A DNA stretch of 64,000 nucleotides from Salinimicrobium marinum (GTDB lineage Bacteria; Bacteroidota; Bacteroidia; Flavobacteriales; Flavobacteriaceae). The notes under the pieces are model-generated. The model searched no databases, was not told where the DNA came from, and saw only the letters and a program-made list of their open reading frames with translations. Positions 36,099 to 45,598 of the stretch are shown here, one piece after another. Both the position numbers and the translations under genes were made by a program. The stretch is taken from NCBI RefSeq assembly GCF_014651535.1, contig NZ_BMXB01000012.1, positions 1-64,000 of the forward strand, given 5' to 3'. How positions within the stretch are numbered: the first letter of the stretch is position 1; the number at the start of each line of letters is the position of its first letter.

Positions 36099-37292
36099 AT
36101 GAATATACACGAATATCAGGGAAAAGAGATTTTAAGCAGTTTTGGCGTACGCATACAAAGAGGTATTGTTGCGCAGGATGCAAAAGAAGCAGTTGAAGCT
36201 GCAAAAAAACTCACAGAACAAACAGGTACCGGCTGGCACGTTATCAAAGCACAGGTTCACGCAGGTGGCCGTGGAAAAGGTGGTGGTGTTAAACTGGCCA
36301 AGAACCTTCAGGAGGTTGAAAAAATTGCCGGTGAAATAATTGGAATGAACCTGATAACTCCGCAAACTTCTGCGGAAGGGAAAAAAGTGCACCAGGTACT
36401 GGTTGCCGAAGATGTATATTATCCAGGCGATAATGAACCCGAAGAATATTACATGTCTGTGTTGCTGAACCGTGGTACAGGAAAGAACATGATCATGTAT
36501 TCTACTGAAGGTGGAATGGATATTGAAACAGTTGCAGAGCAAACTCCGCATTTGATCTTCACGGAGGAAATTGATCCTGCAACAGGCATCATGCCTTTCC
36601 AGGCTAGAAGAATTGCTTTTAACTTAGGTCTTAGTGGAACTGCATTCAAGGAAATGACAAAATTCGTCATGTCTTTATATGAAGCATTTGATAAATCTGA
36701 TTCTTCTTTATTTGAGATTAATCCGGTTTTAAAGACCAGTGATGATAAGATCATGGCAGTTGATGCTAAAGTAACTATAGATGATAATGCACTTTTCCGT
36801 CATAAAGATTATGCAGAAATGCGTGACATCCGTGAAGAAAGCCCAGTGGAAGTAGAAGCCAGAGAAGTAGGACTGAATTACGTGGATCTTGACGGAAACG
36901 TTGGATGTATGGTTAACGGTGCCGGATTGGCGATGGCGACGATGGATTTGATCAAGCAAGCCGGTGGGGAACCAGCGAACTTCCTGGATGTTGGAGGAAC
37001 TGCAGATGCTAAAAGAGTGGAAGAGGCTTTCAGACTTATCTTAAAAGATGAAAAAGTAAAAGCTATCCTGGTAAATATTTTTGGCGGTATCGTTCGATGT
37101 GACCGAGTAGCCCAGGGAATTGTAGATGCCTATAAAAATATGGGGGATGCAATCAAGGTGCCTATTATTGTTCGTTTACAAGGAACAAATGCAGATGTTG
37201 CAAAAGAACTAATTGACAACAGCGGACTTGCTGTGGAAAGTGCAGTAGAGTTCCAGGAAGCGGCAGACAAAGTACAGAAGGTATTGGCCTAG
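36099..37292 (+). CDS. sucC: succinyl-CoA synthetase (ADP-forming), beta subunit
   Basis: 397 residues. The ATP-grasp domain begins MNIHEYQGKEILSSFGV and includes VKAQVHAGGRGKGGGVKLAK. The C-terminal CoA-ligase domain holds FLDVGGTADAKRVEEAF and ILVNIFGGIVRCDRVAQGI. With the alpha subunit it makes GTP or ATP from succinyl-CoA in the TCA cycle. sucD is not adjacent, which is common in Bacteroidota. It has its own promoter and a strong terminator. Confidence 0.97.
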   Translation: MNIHEYQGKEILSSFGVRIQRGIVAQDAKEAVEAAKKLTEQTGTGWHVIKAQVHAGGRGKGGGVKLAKNLQEVEKIAGEIIGMNLITPQTSAEGKKVHQVLVAEDVYYPGDNEPEEYYMSVLLNRGTGKNMIMYSTEGGMDIETVAEQTPHLIFTEEIDPATGIMPFQARRIAFNLGLSGTAFKEMTKFVMSLYEAFDKSDSSLFEINPVLKTSDDKIMAVDAKVTIDDNALFRHKDYAEMRDIREESPVEVEAREVGLNYVDLDGNVGCMVNGAGLAMATMDLIKQAGGEPANFLDVGGTADAKRVEEAFRLILKDEKVKAILVNIFGGIVRCDRVAQGIVDAYKNMGDAIKVPIIVRLQGTNADVAKELIDNSGLAVESAVEFQEAADKVQKVLA

Positions 37293-37316
37293 AACTTTAG
37301 AAGCTAAATAAAACTT

Positions 37317-37343
37317 ACCCCTGAGAAATCGGGGGTTTTTTTA
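37317..37343 (+). terminator. terminator of sucC
   Basis: ACCCC (37317-37321), 9-10-nt loop, GGGGGT (37331-37336), then T6. Confidence 0.7.
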
Positions 37344-37453
37344 TGGCTGTTTTTTAAATGTTAAGAAGAAGTTAAATTGCAAAGTGCTGTGTAACAGATG
37401 ATCATTTCTTTCGGTCTTTAAGTAAACATCAATTAATCAAAAATCGAATAGTT

Positions 37454-37798
37454 ATGAGACAAGTAAAGCTTTTTTTGTTTTCAGCGGTTGTGATGACAAT
37501 GACAACAGCTGTAGTAGCCAGTACAAATCCTGCACCTGTTGCCGGAAACAAATCTGTTCCTTACGAAATAGAAAAAATGTTAGCGAAATCCAATCTAATT
37601 GTAGAGGATGATCTTACGCTGATGGTTATTTTTACCATTTCTGAAGACAAAGAAATTATGGTGAAAAAAATCAAATCTGATAATGAAGAAATCAACGAAT
37701 TCATCATGCAGAAATTGCAGAACCGAAAGGTATTTGGTAAAACCTGGGTAGAGGGAAAATTATATGAACTACCCATAAAGGTGCAGGCAACCAGGTAA
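37454..37798 (+). CDS. small secreted protein, TonB-C-like features
   Basis: 114 residues with a signal peptide (about 1-22, LFLFSAVVMTMTTAVVA). The mature part has LMVIFTISEDKEIMVKKIKSDNEEINEFIMQKLQNRKV, a beta-alpha-beta stretch that recalls the C-terminal domain of TonB, though too short to assign. It is probably periplasmic. It has a good promoter-free spacer of 160 bp after the sucC terminator. Function not known. Confidence 0.55.
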   Translation: MRQVKLFLFSAVVMTMTTAVVASTNPAPVAGNKSVPYEIEKMLAKSNLIVEDDLTLMVIFTISEDKEIMVKKIKSDNEEINEFIMQKLQNRKVFGKTWVEGKLYELPIKVQATR

Positions 37799-37821
37799 AG
37801 CTCATCACTTCCTGAAAAACA

Positions 37822-37856
37822 AAACCCCGAAACAAATCGTCTCGGGGTTTCTATTA
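37822..37856. terminator. bidirectional terminator before cysH
   Basis: AAACCCCGA (37822-37830) and TCGGGGTTT (37842-37850) form a 9-bp stem between two convergent genes. Confidence 0.7.
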
Positions 37857-37869
37857 TTTAGATTAGCTC

Positions 37870-38559
37870 CTACAAGTGGAGTCCGCATTCTGTTTTAGGG
37901 TTATTGTTCCATCTTCCGCTCCTGTCTTCTCCCGGCACAGTACAGTGACTGCAGCCAATTGAGTTATAGCCTTTTGCAACAAGGGGATGAAAAGGAAGTT
38001 GGTGTTCCTCGATGTAAGCATCTCTTTCTTCCTTGCTTACATCGAGAAGTGGATAAAACTTTAATATGTCTCCGCGGTTCTCAAAAATGTTTAATGAGGC
38101 CCTGTGATCACTTTGCCATTCCATTAATCCCGATACCCAAACTGTATATTTTTGCTTGATAAGATCCAGAGGTTTAACTTTGTTTATCAAACAGCAGAAA
38201 TCAGGATTTTTCCTCCAGGTTTCATCCTGTCGGGTAAATTCATGTTCTTCTTTAATGGCACTTATGGAGACCACATTAAGTCCGTAGAGATCAGTTAATT
38301 TTTTCCGGTATTTAAGAGTTTCCTCGAAATGGTAACCTGTATCTATAAAATGTACCTGCTGTCGATTATTGACATCTGAAAATAATTTCAGAAGAAAGGC
38401 AGAAGTCGCAGCAAATGAACTGGTAAGCATAACTTCAGACAGGTCAAAATCCTGATAAAGCTCTCCAATGCGTTCGTGGATGCTGAGGTTTTTATATTTC
38501 TCATTCAGCCTTTGAACTTCAGCTTTAGAGAGAATTCTTTTTTCTGTACTTACATTCAT
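37870..38559 (-). CDS. cysH: assimilatory sulfonucleotide reductase (CysH), Fe-S type
   Basis: 229 residues from the ATG at 38559 (MNVSTEKRILSK); longer starts reach into the upstream gene. Reduces APS or PAPS to sulfite using thioredoxin. The P-loop-like start VMLTSSFAATSAFLL, the CC pair (FCCLINKVKPL) and CSHCTVPGEDRSGRW supply four cysteines for a [4Fe-4S] cluster, and ECGLHL at the end holds the redox Cys. The cluster cysteines favour APS as substrate over PAPS, but both are possible. It lies 11 bp downstream of the DUF1456 gene. Confidence 0.9.
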   Translation of the reverse strand: MNVSTEKRILSKAEVQRLNEKYKNLSIHERIGELYQDFDLSEVMLTSSFAATSAFLLKLFSDVNNRQQVHFIDTGYHFEETLKYRKKLTDLYGLNVVSISAIKEEHEFTRQDETWRKNPDFCCLINKVKPLDLIKQKYTVWVSGLMEWQSDHRASLNIFENRGDILKFYPLLDVSKEERDAYIEEHQLPFHPLVAKGYNSIGCSHCTVPGEDRSGRWNNNPKTECGLHL

Positions 38560-38570
38560 CAGAAAGATCT

Positions 38571-38813
38571 TTAATTTTCTTTCTTTTTGGGAAGAGGTTC
38601 TCGCATATGGATAACTAAACCATTTAAGAAATTCCGCAGAAATTGATCTCCGCATTCCATGTATTTCGGGTGGTCCTCACTGCGAAAAATGGCTCCTATT
38701 TCACTTTTCGTCACTTTAAAATCTACCAGGGAACAAATTTGAACAATATCATCATCCCTTAGCTTTAAAGCGACCCGTAGTTTCTTGAAAACATCATTAT
38801 TTGATAAAGCCAT
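38571..38813 (-). CDS. DUF1456 (YehS-like) protein, single unit
   Basis: 80 residues from the ATG at 38813 (MALSNNDVFKKLRVAL). The unit NNDVFKKLRVALKLRDDDIVQICSLVDFKVTKSEIGAIFRSEDHPKYMECGDQFLRNFLNGLVIHMRE is a single DUF1456 repeat. The E. coli YehS protein has two such repeats. Here only one is present, so this is a half-length version or a homologue with one lost. The family function is unknown. Its short spacing to cysH suggests cotranscription. An upstream hydrophobic extension in the same frame is rejected because it would start far from the family start. Confidence 0.7.
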   Translation of the reverse strand: MALSNNDVFKKLRVALKLRDDDIVQICSLVDFKVTKSEIGAIFRSEDHPKYMECGDQFLRNFLNGLVIHMREPLPKKKEN

Positions 38814-39034
38814 ATCGAGATTTAAAATGAGAGGCAAAAGTACGGAAGTATTAAGAATAACTAAAGAAGTGTCACTGAAAATGAAAAATAAGGGATAGAA
38901 ATTATATATACGCGCCATATTGGCAGCTGAATATGATGTTTAAATGACATAAAGACATATTTTTCTGGGTTGGTATTTAATTTGCCTGAGACTATTTGAA
39001 ATCAAAAATGAAGTTAAACCTAAAATATATAGTT

Positions 39035-39478
39035 ATGAACTTAGTAAAAAGAAATCCGGAAAATTGGTTACCATCAGTCTTTGACGATATGTTTAAAACC
39101 GACTGGTTGGGAGGAACTACAAATGTAAACAGCATTGGAACCAGCATTCCTGCAGTAAACATTCATGAAACCGATGACAACTTTACGGTTGCGGTAGCGG
39201 TGCCAGGAAAAACAAAAGAAGATTTCAACATCGAGCTGGACAATGATGTACTAACCATTTCTTCTGAAGAGAAAAAAGAAAATGAAGTTTCAGAAAACAA
39301 TGGAAAGTACACCAGAAAAGAGTTTAGTTACAGTAGATTTAAAAGAGCCTTTAGCTTACCGGAATCTGTAGACGGTGAAAAAATTTCAGCAGCTTATAAT
39401 AATGGGGTTCTTGAAATTAACCTGCCGAAGAAAGAAGAAGCTAAGGTGCAGGCAAAAAGAATGATTGAGATATCATAA
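39035..39478 (+). CDS. small heat-shock protein, Hsp20/alpha-crystallin family
   Basis: 147 residues from the ATG at 39035 (MNLVKRNPENWLPSVFDDMF); the ATG 13 codons upstream adds residues without family match. An alpha-crystallin domain (about 40-130) includes PAVNIHETDDNFTVAVAVPGKTKEDFNIELDND, and the C-terminal motif GVLEINLPKKEE. Holds unfolding proteins for refolding. Terminator follows. Confidence 0.9.
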   Translation: MNLVKRNPENWLPSVFDDMFKTDWLGGTTNVNSIGTSIPAVNIHETDDNFTVAVAVPGKTKEDFNIELDNDVLTISSEEKKENEVSENNGKYTRKEFSYSRFKRAFSLPESVDGEKISAAYNNGVLEINLPKKEEAKVQAKRMIEIS

Positions 39479-39500
39479 TTTAAAAATGCAGAACAGAATG

Positions 39501-39528
39501 GCGCTCCCGAAAGGGGGCGCTTTTTTTA
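39501..39528 (+). terminator. terminator of the Hsp20 gene
   Basis: GCGCTCCC (39501-39508), GAAA loop, GGGGGCGC (39513-39520) with one T-G pair, then T7. Confidence 0.8.
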
Positions 39529-40500
39529 GTCACAAATGACGACCCACCTGTTTCCGGCGCTTTGTGTCATTAGCCTTTGCCCACCTTTGATGGAGGTGAC
39601 CGTAGAGTTTGATGTAATATCAAAAATATCTGTAGCGCCTGCCACTATTAGGTTTTTTTGAGATACCCCGGTAAAAGCCACCAATACAATAACTCTTCCT
39701 TTGTTGGCAGAAGCATCTGGAATGGTAACCTATTTAAGCATTTTTTATGCTAAGGGTGTAGACTTCATCTCCAAAATTATAATTACCGGTAGCAGAAGTT
39801 GTAGAGGTATAATTGCTGGCACTGGGACTTATCCAGGTCACTTCATCAGCGGGACCCATGAATAAATTCCGTAGTGATTTTTGGTGGCGCCAAAAGTTTT
39901 GCCTAATCTATTAAAGATTCCCTTATTTTTTGTCTGCAGTAAGGCTGCTGTTAGTGGTTACAATTCCGTAGGTCACGTTTTTAGGAGCAGAGCTGGCGTT
40001 ATCAACTTCCAGTCTTGTCTTGGTGTCGTGGCTTTCTAGCGGACTTATAGAAACCTTTAGCTTTACGTTTGCAGGATCTGATCCAATACCCGTATTTCCA
40101 AATCTGTAAATACCTTCCATGATATTCTGAGAGGGAGCTACTCTACCTTCTTAATAAAAATTGGTGAAGGCATTAGCTGTGATGGGTCTCCATTCTTTGA
40201 TTACCTGATCCCGGTAATAAAAACCTTCGGGATGACCTATGAGCGAGGTGTTTAAAAATACCATCATCCCATGTTGATCTGCAGTGGGAGTTGCCGCAGG
40301 AAAACTACTTATCCTGGGGGATAAGGATCTCGTCAGTGATCTCGGGAGAAGATTCGCTGGTACTGCTTATATCCAGCTGAGCTTTTGGATCTGTATTATT
40401 GATACCAACGGAGCGTTCAGGTTTATATAAAATAAGCTTGTAAAAAAAAGATATAATTTTTTTACCACAGTGGTTCATCTTTGCGGGAGGCAAAAGTGAA
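39526..40500 (-). pseudogene. multi-frameshift surface or tail-fibre-like protein
   Basis: Minus-strand reading gives a series of protein pieces joined only by frame changes or stops. First ERSVGINNTDPKAQLDIS, the VGINTTxPxAxLDI-type motif of Bacteroidota surface and phage tail-like proteins. Then a piece with FYYRDQVIKEWRPI, then RFGNTGIGSDPANVKLKVSIS. Last comes IPDASANKGRVIVLVA ... GGQRLMTQSAGNRWVV. The final piece is the common C-terminal cap of that group. At least four disruptions lie in it. It is flanked by intact genes in both directions and looks dead. No phage genes are nearby. Confidence 0.75.
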
Positions 40501-40578
40501 TTTCTAAGAGGGCAAAATAAAAGTATCAAAAACTATTTAATTGATTGTTGGTATTTTACTATAAAAAATGTTAAAATT

Positions 40579-42582
40579 CTAATCTGTCTTCTGAACTTTT
40601 TCCTGAAGCATTTTGATCTCATCCCGAAGTCTGGCAGCTACCATAAAATCAAGATCTTTTGCAGCGGCTTCCATAGCCTTTCGCTTTTCCCTGATTCTTT
40701 TTTCTAACTGGTCTTTGCTGAAGTAGGCAGTTTCCTTTTCTGCAGCTTTCAGAGTTGGAGCAATGTCTACTTCGTAAGGTTCGACCTTTTTCTTTACAAG
40801 CGAATTTTCAAAAGATTTTTTCAGAGCCGTTGGGGTAATGCCATTTTTGGTATTGTAATTCAACTGTTTTTCCCGGCGATAGTTGGTTTGATCGATCGTT
40901 TTCTGCATACTGTCCGTGATCTTATCGGCATACATAATCGCTTTTCCTTCAAGGTGACGTGCCGCCCGTCCTATGGTTTGGGTGAGGGATCTGTTGCTCC
41001 GTAAAAATCCTTCTTTATCTGCATCAAGAATAGCTACAAGGGAAACTTCCGGTAAATCCAGTCCTTCCCTCAATAAGTTCACCCCAACCAGCACGTCAAA
41101 AATTCCTTTCCGTAGGTCTTGCATAATTTCCACACGCTCCAGAGTATCTACGTCACTGTGAATATAACGACACCTTATGTTGATCCGGGAGAGGTATTTT
41201 GTAAGCTCTTCGGCCATTCTCTTGGTAAGCGTAGTAACCAGGATCCGTTGGTCTTTTTCAATACGCAGGTGCATTTCTTCGATGAGATCATCAATCTGAT
41301 TTAAACTTGGCCGTACCTCAATCACCGGATCCAGTAATCCTGTGGGCCGGATTACCTGCTCAATGTATAAACCTTCGGTTTTCTGAAGTTCATAATCTGC
41401 CGGAGTTGCACTCACGTAAATTACCTGATTCTGAAGTGCCTCGAACTCTTCAAATTTTAACGGACGGTTATCCATGGCTGCCGGAAGCCGGAAACCGTAA
41501 TCCACCAATGTTTCCTTCCTGGAACGGTCACCACCATACATGGCATGTACCTGCGGAATGGTAACATGGCTTTCATCCACCACCATCAAATAATCGTCGG
41601 GGAAATAATCCAGCAGGCAGAAAGGTCTTGTTCCCGGAAGTCTTCCGTCGAGATAGCGGGAATAATTTTCAATTCCGGAGCAATAACCTAGCTCACGGAT
41701 CATTTCCAGGTCAAAATTTGTGCGTTCATCCAGTCTTTTTGCTTCCAGATGTTTTCCGATATCCTGAAAATAGGATACCTGTTTTACCAGGTCATCCTGA
41801 ATTTCCCGAATGGCACCCTGTAAAACATCGGGCGAAGTGACAAACATGTTGGCCGGATAAACATTCAGGCGGTCGTATTTTTCAAGGATTTCATTGGTGG
41901 CAGGATCAAAAGCTTCAATTTCTTCGATCTCATCGCCAAAAAAATGTATTCTGAAAGCATTATCGGCATAACTCGGAAAAATATCTACCGTGTCCCCTTT
42001 AATCCTGAAATTACCACGATTAAATTCAGCTTCAGTCCGGGAATATAAACTTTGCACCAGCTTGTGGAGCAGTTTGGTCCTGGAGATCTCCATATCTTTC
42101 TGAATAGAAACGACGTTCTTTTTAAATTCCACCGGGTTCCCAATCCCGTAAAGGCAGGAAACCGATGCTACTACAATAATATCCCTTCTTCCGGAGAGTA
42201 GGGAAGAAGTGGTGCTCAAACGCAATTTTTCGATCTCCTCGTTAATGGAAAGATCTTTTTCAATATAGGTTCCCGAAGTGGGAATAAAAGCTTCCGGCTG
42301 ATAGTAGTCGTAGTAACTCACAAAATATTCCACCGCATTATTGGGGAAGAACTGCTGAAACTCGGAATATAACTGGGCTGCCAGTGTTTTGTTGTGGGCA
42401 AGGACCAGGGTAGGACGCTGCACCTCTTCGATTACATTGGCAACAGTAAAGGTTTTACCCGAACCAGTGACCCCCAGAAGGGTTTGATAGCGTTCATTGG
42501 TTTCAATCCCGTTCACCAGCTTTTTTATGGCCTGTGGCTGGTCTCCGGTAGGTTTAAAATCTGATTTTACGCTGAATTTCAT
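40579..42582 (-). CDS. uvrB: excinuclease ABC subunit B
   Basis: 667 residues. Walker A GVTGSGKTFTVANVI, then HNKTLAAQLYSEFQQFFP, and the beta-hairpin region YYDYYQPEAYIP-like with YYQPEAFIPTSGTYIEKD. VVDESHVTIPQ is Walker B and the helicase motifs continue through AARHLEGKAIMYADKITDSM. A C-terminal UVR domain (about 625-660) binds UvrC. It locates the lesion and guides UvrC in nucleotide excision repair. Length and motifs are normal. Confidence 0.97.
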   Translation of the reverse strand: MKFSVKSDFKPTGDQPQAIKKLVNGIETNERYQTLLGVTGSGKTFTVANVIEEVQRPTLVLAHNKTLAAQLYSEFQQFFPNNAVEYFVSYYDYYQPEAFIPTSGTYIEKDLSINEEIEKLRLSTTSSLLSGRRDIIVVASVSCLYGIGNPVEFKKNVVSIQKDMEISRTKLLHKLVQSLYSRTEAEFNRGNFRIKGDTVDIFPSYADNAFRIHFFGDEIEEIEAFDPATNEILEKYDRLNVYPANMFVTSPDVLQGAIREIQDDLVKQVSYFQDIGKHLEAKRLDERTNFDLEMIRELGYCSGIENYSRYLDGRLPGTRPFCLLDYFPDDYLMVVDESHVTIPQVHAMYGGDRSRKETLVDYGFRLPAAMDNRPLKFEEFEALQNQVIYVSATPADYELQKTEGLYIEQVIRPTGLLDPVIEVRPSLNQIDDLIEEMHLRIEKDQRILVTTLTKRMAEELTKYLSRINIRCRYIHSDVDTLERVEIMQDLRKGIFDVLVGVNLLREGLDLPEVSLVAILDADKEGFLRSNRSLTQTIGRAARHLEGKAIMYADKITDSMQKTIDQTNYRREKQLNYNTKNGITPTALKKSFENSLVKKKVEPYEVDIAPTLKAAEKETAYFSKDQLEKRIREKRKAMEAAAKDLDFMVAARLRDEIKMLQEKVQKTD

Positions 42583-42701
42583 GAGGTTTTTCTATAGCCT
42601 GCAAAAATAAGGATTATTCTTGCCTATTCAAACTACCTGCAGTTGTAAATAAGTTATAATCAGGTTAATTATAATCTGATTTTAGTTCAGGAAAAAGATA
42701 G

Positions 42702-43538
42702 TTACAGATCCCTTTTCTTCAGCAGGGCATAAGAAAGATATACAAAAATGGCTGTCCAGATGATCACTATTAAGAGCTGATACCAGTGGATCCCGTAGTC
42801 TTTACTAAATTCCGAACCTAATTGGGTTGCTGCTGTTTGAACGGCATTAAGCCTTGAAAATGGTTCTCTTACCAGAATGGCCATAGATTCCAGCGGAAAA
42901 AACTGAACAATATTATCTGCTGTTTCCCCTCCTCTAAAGAACTTCCAGCGAAGTAATCCATTGACTATGCTTTCCAGGATCCACCAGATGAACAGGAAAC
43001 CTAATGCAAATGCCGATCGTTTTACCAAAACCCCCAAGAACATGCAAAAAGTGAAAAATCCGGAGAGTTTGATGAAATAGGCGAGAAGGTATTCCATGTC
43101 AGAAAAAATGATGGACATTTCGGTATAATCTGAAAAGGACAAACCTAAAATAAGCGAAACAATAAAAAGAAAGATGGTGGAAAGCAGCGCAAAACCGATC
43201 ACTGTCAGGAATTTGGAGAGCACGAATTCTTTTTTGCTCATTCCGTCAATTAAATTCTGTTTCAAGGTTCTGTTGCTGTACTCGTTCGACATCATGGATA
43301 CGATCACGATTGCCAGGAATAGTTTTAAAGTGGCTGCAACGTAGCTGTTGAAGTGCCAGATGTAGGGAAAATTAAAGATTCCCTGATCTGCCACCCGAAA
43401 AGTAGCTCCTCCAAAACTGAATTCAATGGAGGCGATTAGTGCAATAAAAGTGATCAAAATGAAATAGGTGGTGACCAAAATTTTGGCCGATCTGCTAAAG
43501 CGCAGTTTATGGAATTCTATAGCGAGTAATCGTAACAT
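42702..43538 (-). CDS. ABC-2-type transporter permease
   Basis: 278 residues with six membrane segments (about 20-40, 57-77, 105-132, 150-170, 180-200, 250-272). Begins MLRLLAIEFHKLRFSRSAKI, the usual opening of lantibiotic/bacitracin-type or Na+ efflux ABC-2 permeases, and STIFLFIVSLILGLSF is the membrane core. Works with the adjacent ATPase, whose stop codon overlaps its start. Substrate unknown. Confidence 0.85.
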   Translation of the reverse strand: MLRLLAIEFHKLRFSRSAKILVTTYFILITFIALIASIEFSFGGATFRVADQGIFNFPYIWHFNSYVAATLKLFLAIVIVSMMSNEYSNRTLKQNLIDGMSKKEFVLSKFLTVIGFALLSTIFLFIVSLILGLSFSDYTEMSIIFSDMEYLLAYFIKLSGFFTFCMFLGVLVKRSAFALGFLFIWWILESIVNGLLRWKFFRGGETADNIVQFFPLESMAILVREPFSRLNAVQTAATQLGSEFSKDYGIHWYQLLIVIIWTAIFVYLSYALLKKRDL

Positions 43539-44440
43539 TAAGCAGAAATTTGGTTGGTTAGTTGTAAAAATTGTTCTTCCAGACTCTCTTTTCGTTTGAC
43601 CAGTTGAGACAGGACAAGGCCATGTTCAAACAAGTAAGTGTTGAGAGTTTCAGGTTCCATGGGTTCGTTTAAAAATGCGGTAAGGCAATTTTCTTTAGGA
43701 ACTATTTTACCAATGGAAGGATGCTTTTTAAGCAATTCTTGAAGTTTGATAATATCTGATGCTTTTAGTTCGAAAAATCCGTGGCTGGCATTCATTTCAT
43801 CTACACGCCCACTATAAAGTTTTTCCCCTTTCCGGATGATCACCACATGGGTACAAACCTTCTCCACCTCATCCAGTAAGTGTGAGGCCAGCAAGATGGT
43901 AGTTCCCAAACCTGCAATTTTTGTAATGATTTCTCTAATTTGGTGGATGCCCTGGGGATCCAGTCCGTTGGTGGGTTCGTCCAGGATGAGGATTTCAGGA
44001 TCGTTGAGTAGGGCAGAGGCAATGGCCAGCCGCTGTTTCATACCAAGAGAAAAAGTCCGGAATTTGCTGTTTTTTCGATCCAGCAATCCTACGATTTTCA
44101 GTTTTTCATCAATTTTATCTGGAGAAACATCTTTTATCTTGCACACCAGTTTCAGGTTCTGGGCCGCAGTCATGTATGGATAGAAATTTGGCCGCTCGAT
44201 AATGGCACCAACTTTTTTTAAGGCATTGTGAGTGGATTCATTTCCCTCAAACCATTGAAAGTCTCCACTGGTTTTGTTCACCACGTTCAATACAATACCG
44301 AGAGTAGTGGATTTTCCGCTCCCGTTAGGGCCTAAAATGCCATAAACGTTGCCTTTTTCAATAGTGAAAGAAAGATCTTTAACAGCTGTAATAGGACCAA
44401 ATCTTTTCGTGAGATTATTTAATGTGAGAATTGTTTCCAA
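43538..44440 (-). CDS. ABC transporter ATPase
   Basis: About 300 residues from a TTG near 44440 (ETILTLNNLTKRFG follows). The open frame extends upstream to another TTG that would overlap the divergent gene, so I prefer the shorter form. Walker A GPNGSGKST, Q-loop, signature SLGMKQRLAIA and Walker B LILDEPTNGLD are all present, and H-loop LASHLLDEVEKVCTHV. C-terminal 90 residues are a helical regulatory part. Pairs with the permease, so an exporter is likely. The start position may be off by one base in my reading. Confidence 0.85.
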   Translation of the reverse strand: METILTLNNLTKRFGPITAVKDLSFTIEKGNVYGILGPNGSGKSTTLGIVLNVVNKTSGDFQWFEGNESTHNALKKVGAIIERPNFYPYMTAAQNLKLVCKIKDVSPDKIDEKLKIVGLLDRKNSKFRTFSLGMKQRLAIASALLNDPEILILDEPTNGLDPQGIHQIREIITKIAGLGTTILLASHLLDEVEKVCTHVVIIRKGEKLYSGRVDEMNASHGFFELKASDIIKLQELLKKHPSIGKIVPKENCLTAFLNEPMEPETLNTYLFEHGLVLSQLVKRKESLEEQFLQLTNQISA

Positions 44441-44536
44441 AATAATAGGTTGGTTTTTAACATTTGACGCCCAAGTTAACGTTTTGTTACAGGGCGAATA
44501 GAAAAGAAGTGTTATTTTTGAGGAAAACCAACGGGT

Positions 44537-45598
44537 ATGCAAGAAAAATTAATGTCCAAAAAGAAACCGTCATTCCCTGTCAATGACCGGTTTCATAAAT
44601 ATTTGGCAAAATATAACCGAAACATTAAAATTCCCGTTTTTTATGATGATCTGTTGCGATTTTCGGGATCTATTGTGGTATACGATCAGCATGATGAAGA
44701 TACCTTTTGGGTTCGCTGTTACTATCCCGATTATGAAAGGGATGATATAGATGTAAGTCTAAAAAAGGTGTATACGATCCTGCATTCCGACGGGAGTGAT
44801 GATTCTCTTGAATTCCTGAATGTGGATGCCATTGACTACTGTACCTTCGGAAATTCTAAACCTTTTCGTGTAAAAATCCGGAATGTACTGAATGATAGCT
44901 TCACCTATTTTTACGTAAAAAAAGCAGATGCCTCCCGTATTTACGGATTGGAATTTGAACATATACTTTCCCCTCACCGAATCAACTTTCTTGTGTACAG
45001 AGATACTCTCATCGAAGAGCATATTGCCGGAATTCCCGGAGATGTTTTTATAGAAGATGAGCTACCGCAATGTGATGACCGGGCGAAAACCCAGATAGCA
45101 AAGCAGTTTGTAAAATTTAATGAACGTTGTACTATTCGTTTGTTGGGAGATATGCGATCCTATAATTATGTGATTATTCCAACACACGATTTTGATCATG
45201 TGGAGTACCAGATACGGGCGATAGATTTTGATCAGCAATCGTATGAAGGTAATCTAAAGATTTACCGGCCTCAGTTTTTTAAGGAGAATTTCCCCATGGT
45301 AAAACTGGTAGCCGACAAACTGCAGGAATCTTCCATAGAGCAGTACCGAAAAGAGGAACGCTCTCTTCTGGCTAAACGGATCATAAATGCCCAAAGCCGT
45401 TATAAAGAATTGATGAGGTGTATTCTCAACGATGAAATATCTACCGAGGCTAATGTAAAAAAGCTCCGGAAGGAGCTTTATGAGTTTTCTAGTGATATGA
45501 AATTTAAAAGAGCACGTTCCATGGGTCAAATCCTCAGAACCGCGTTAGATTTTGTAAAACGCAATTATGAAGATGTGAACATGAAGCGGTTGGTGTGA
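44537..45598 (+). CDS. conserved hypothetical protein, 353 aa
   Basis: I do not recognise a family. Start may be ATG at 44537 or at 44552 (MSKKKPSFPVNDRFHKYLAKY). The N-terminal half is beta-rich (GSIVVYDQHDEDTFWVRCYYPDYERDDIDV), the middle has RINFLVYRDTLIEEHIAGIPGDVFIEDELPQ, and the C-terminal third is helical and charged. No membrane segment or signal peptide. It is divergent from the ABC ATPase with a short shared promoter region, and convergent with the nucleoid-associated protein gene. Probably a Bacteroidota-specific cytosolic protein. Confidence 0.6.
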   Translation: MQEKLMSKKKPSFPVNDRFHKYLAKYNRNIKIPVFYDDLLRFSGSIVVYDQHDEDTFWVRCYYPDYERDDIDVSLKKVYTILHSDGSDDSLEFLNVDAIDYCTFGNSKPFRVKIRNVLNDSFTYFYVKKADASRIYGLEFEHILSPHRINFLVYRDTLIEEHIAGIPGDVFIEDELPQCDDRAKTQIAKQFVKFNERCTIRLLGDMRSYNYVIIPTHDFDHVEYQIRAIDFDQQSYEGNLKIYRPQFFKENFPMVKLVADKLQESSIEQYRKEERSLLAKRIINAQSRYKELMRCILNDEISTEANVKKLRKELYEFSSDMKFKRARSMGQILRTALDFVKRNYEDVNMKRLV

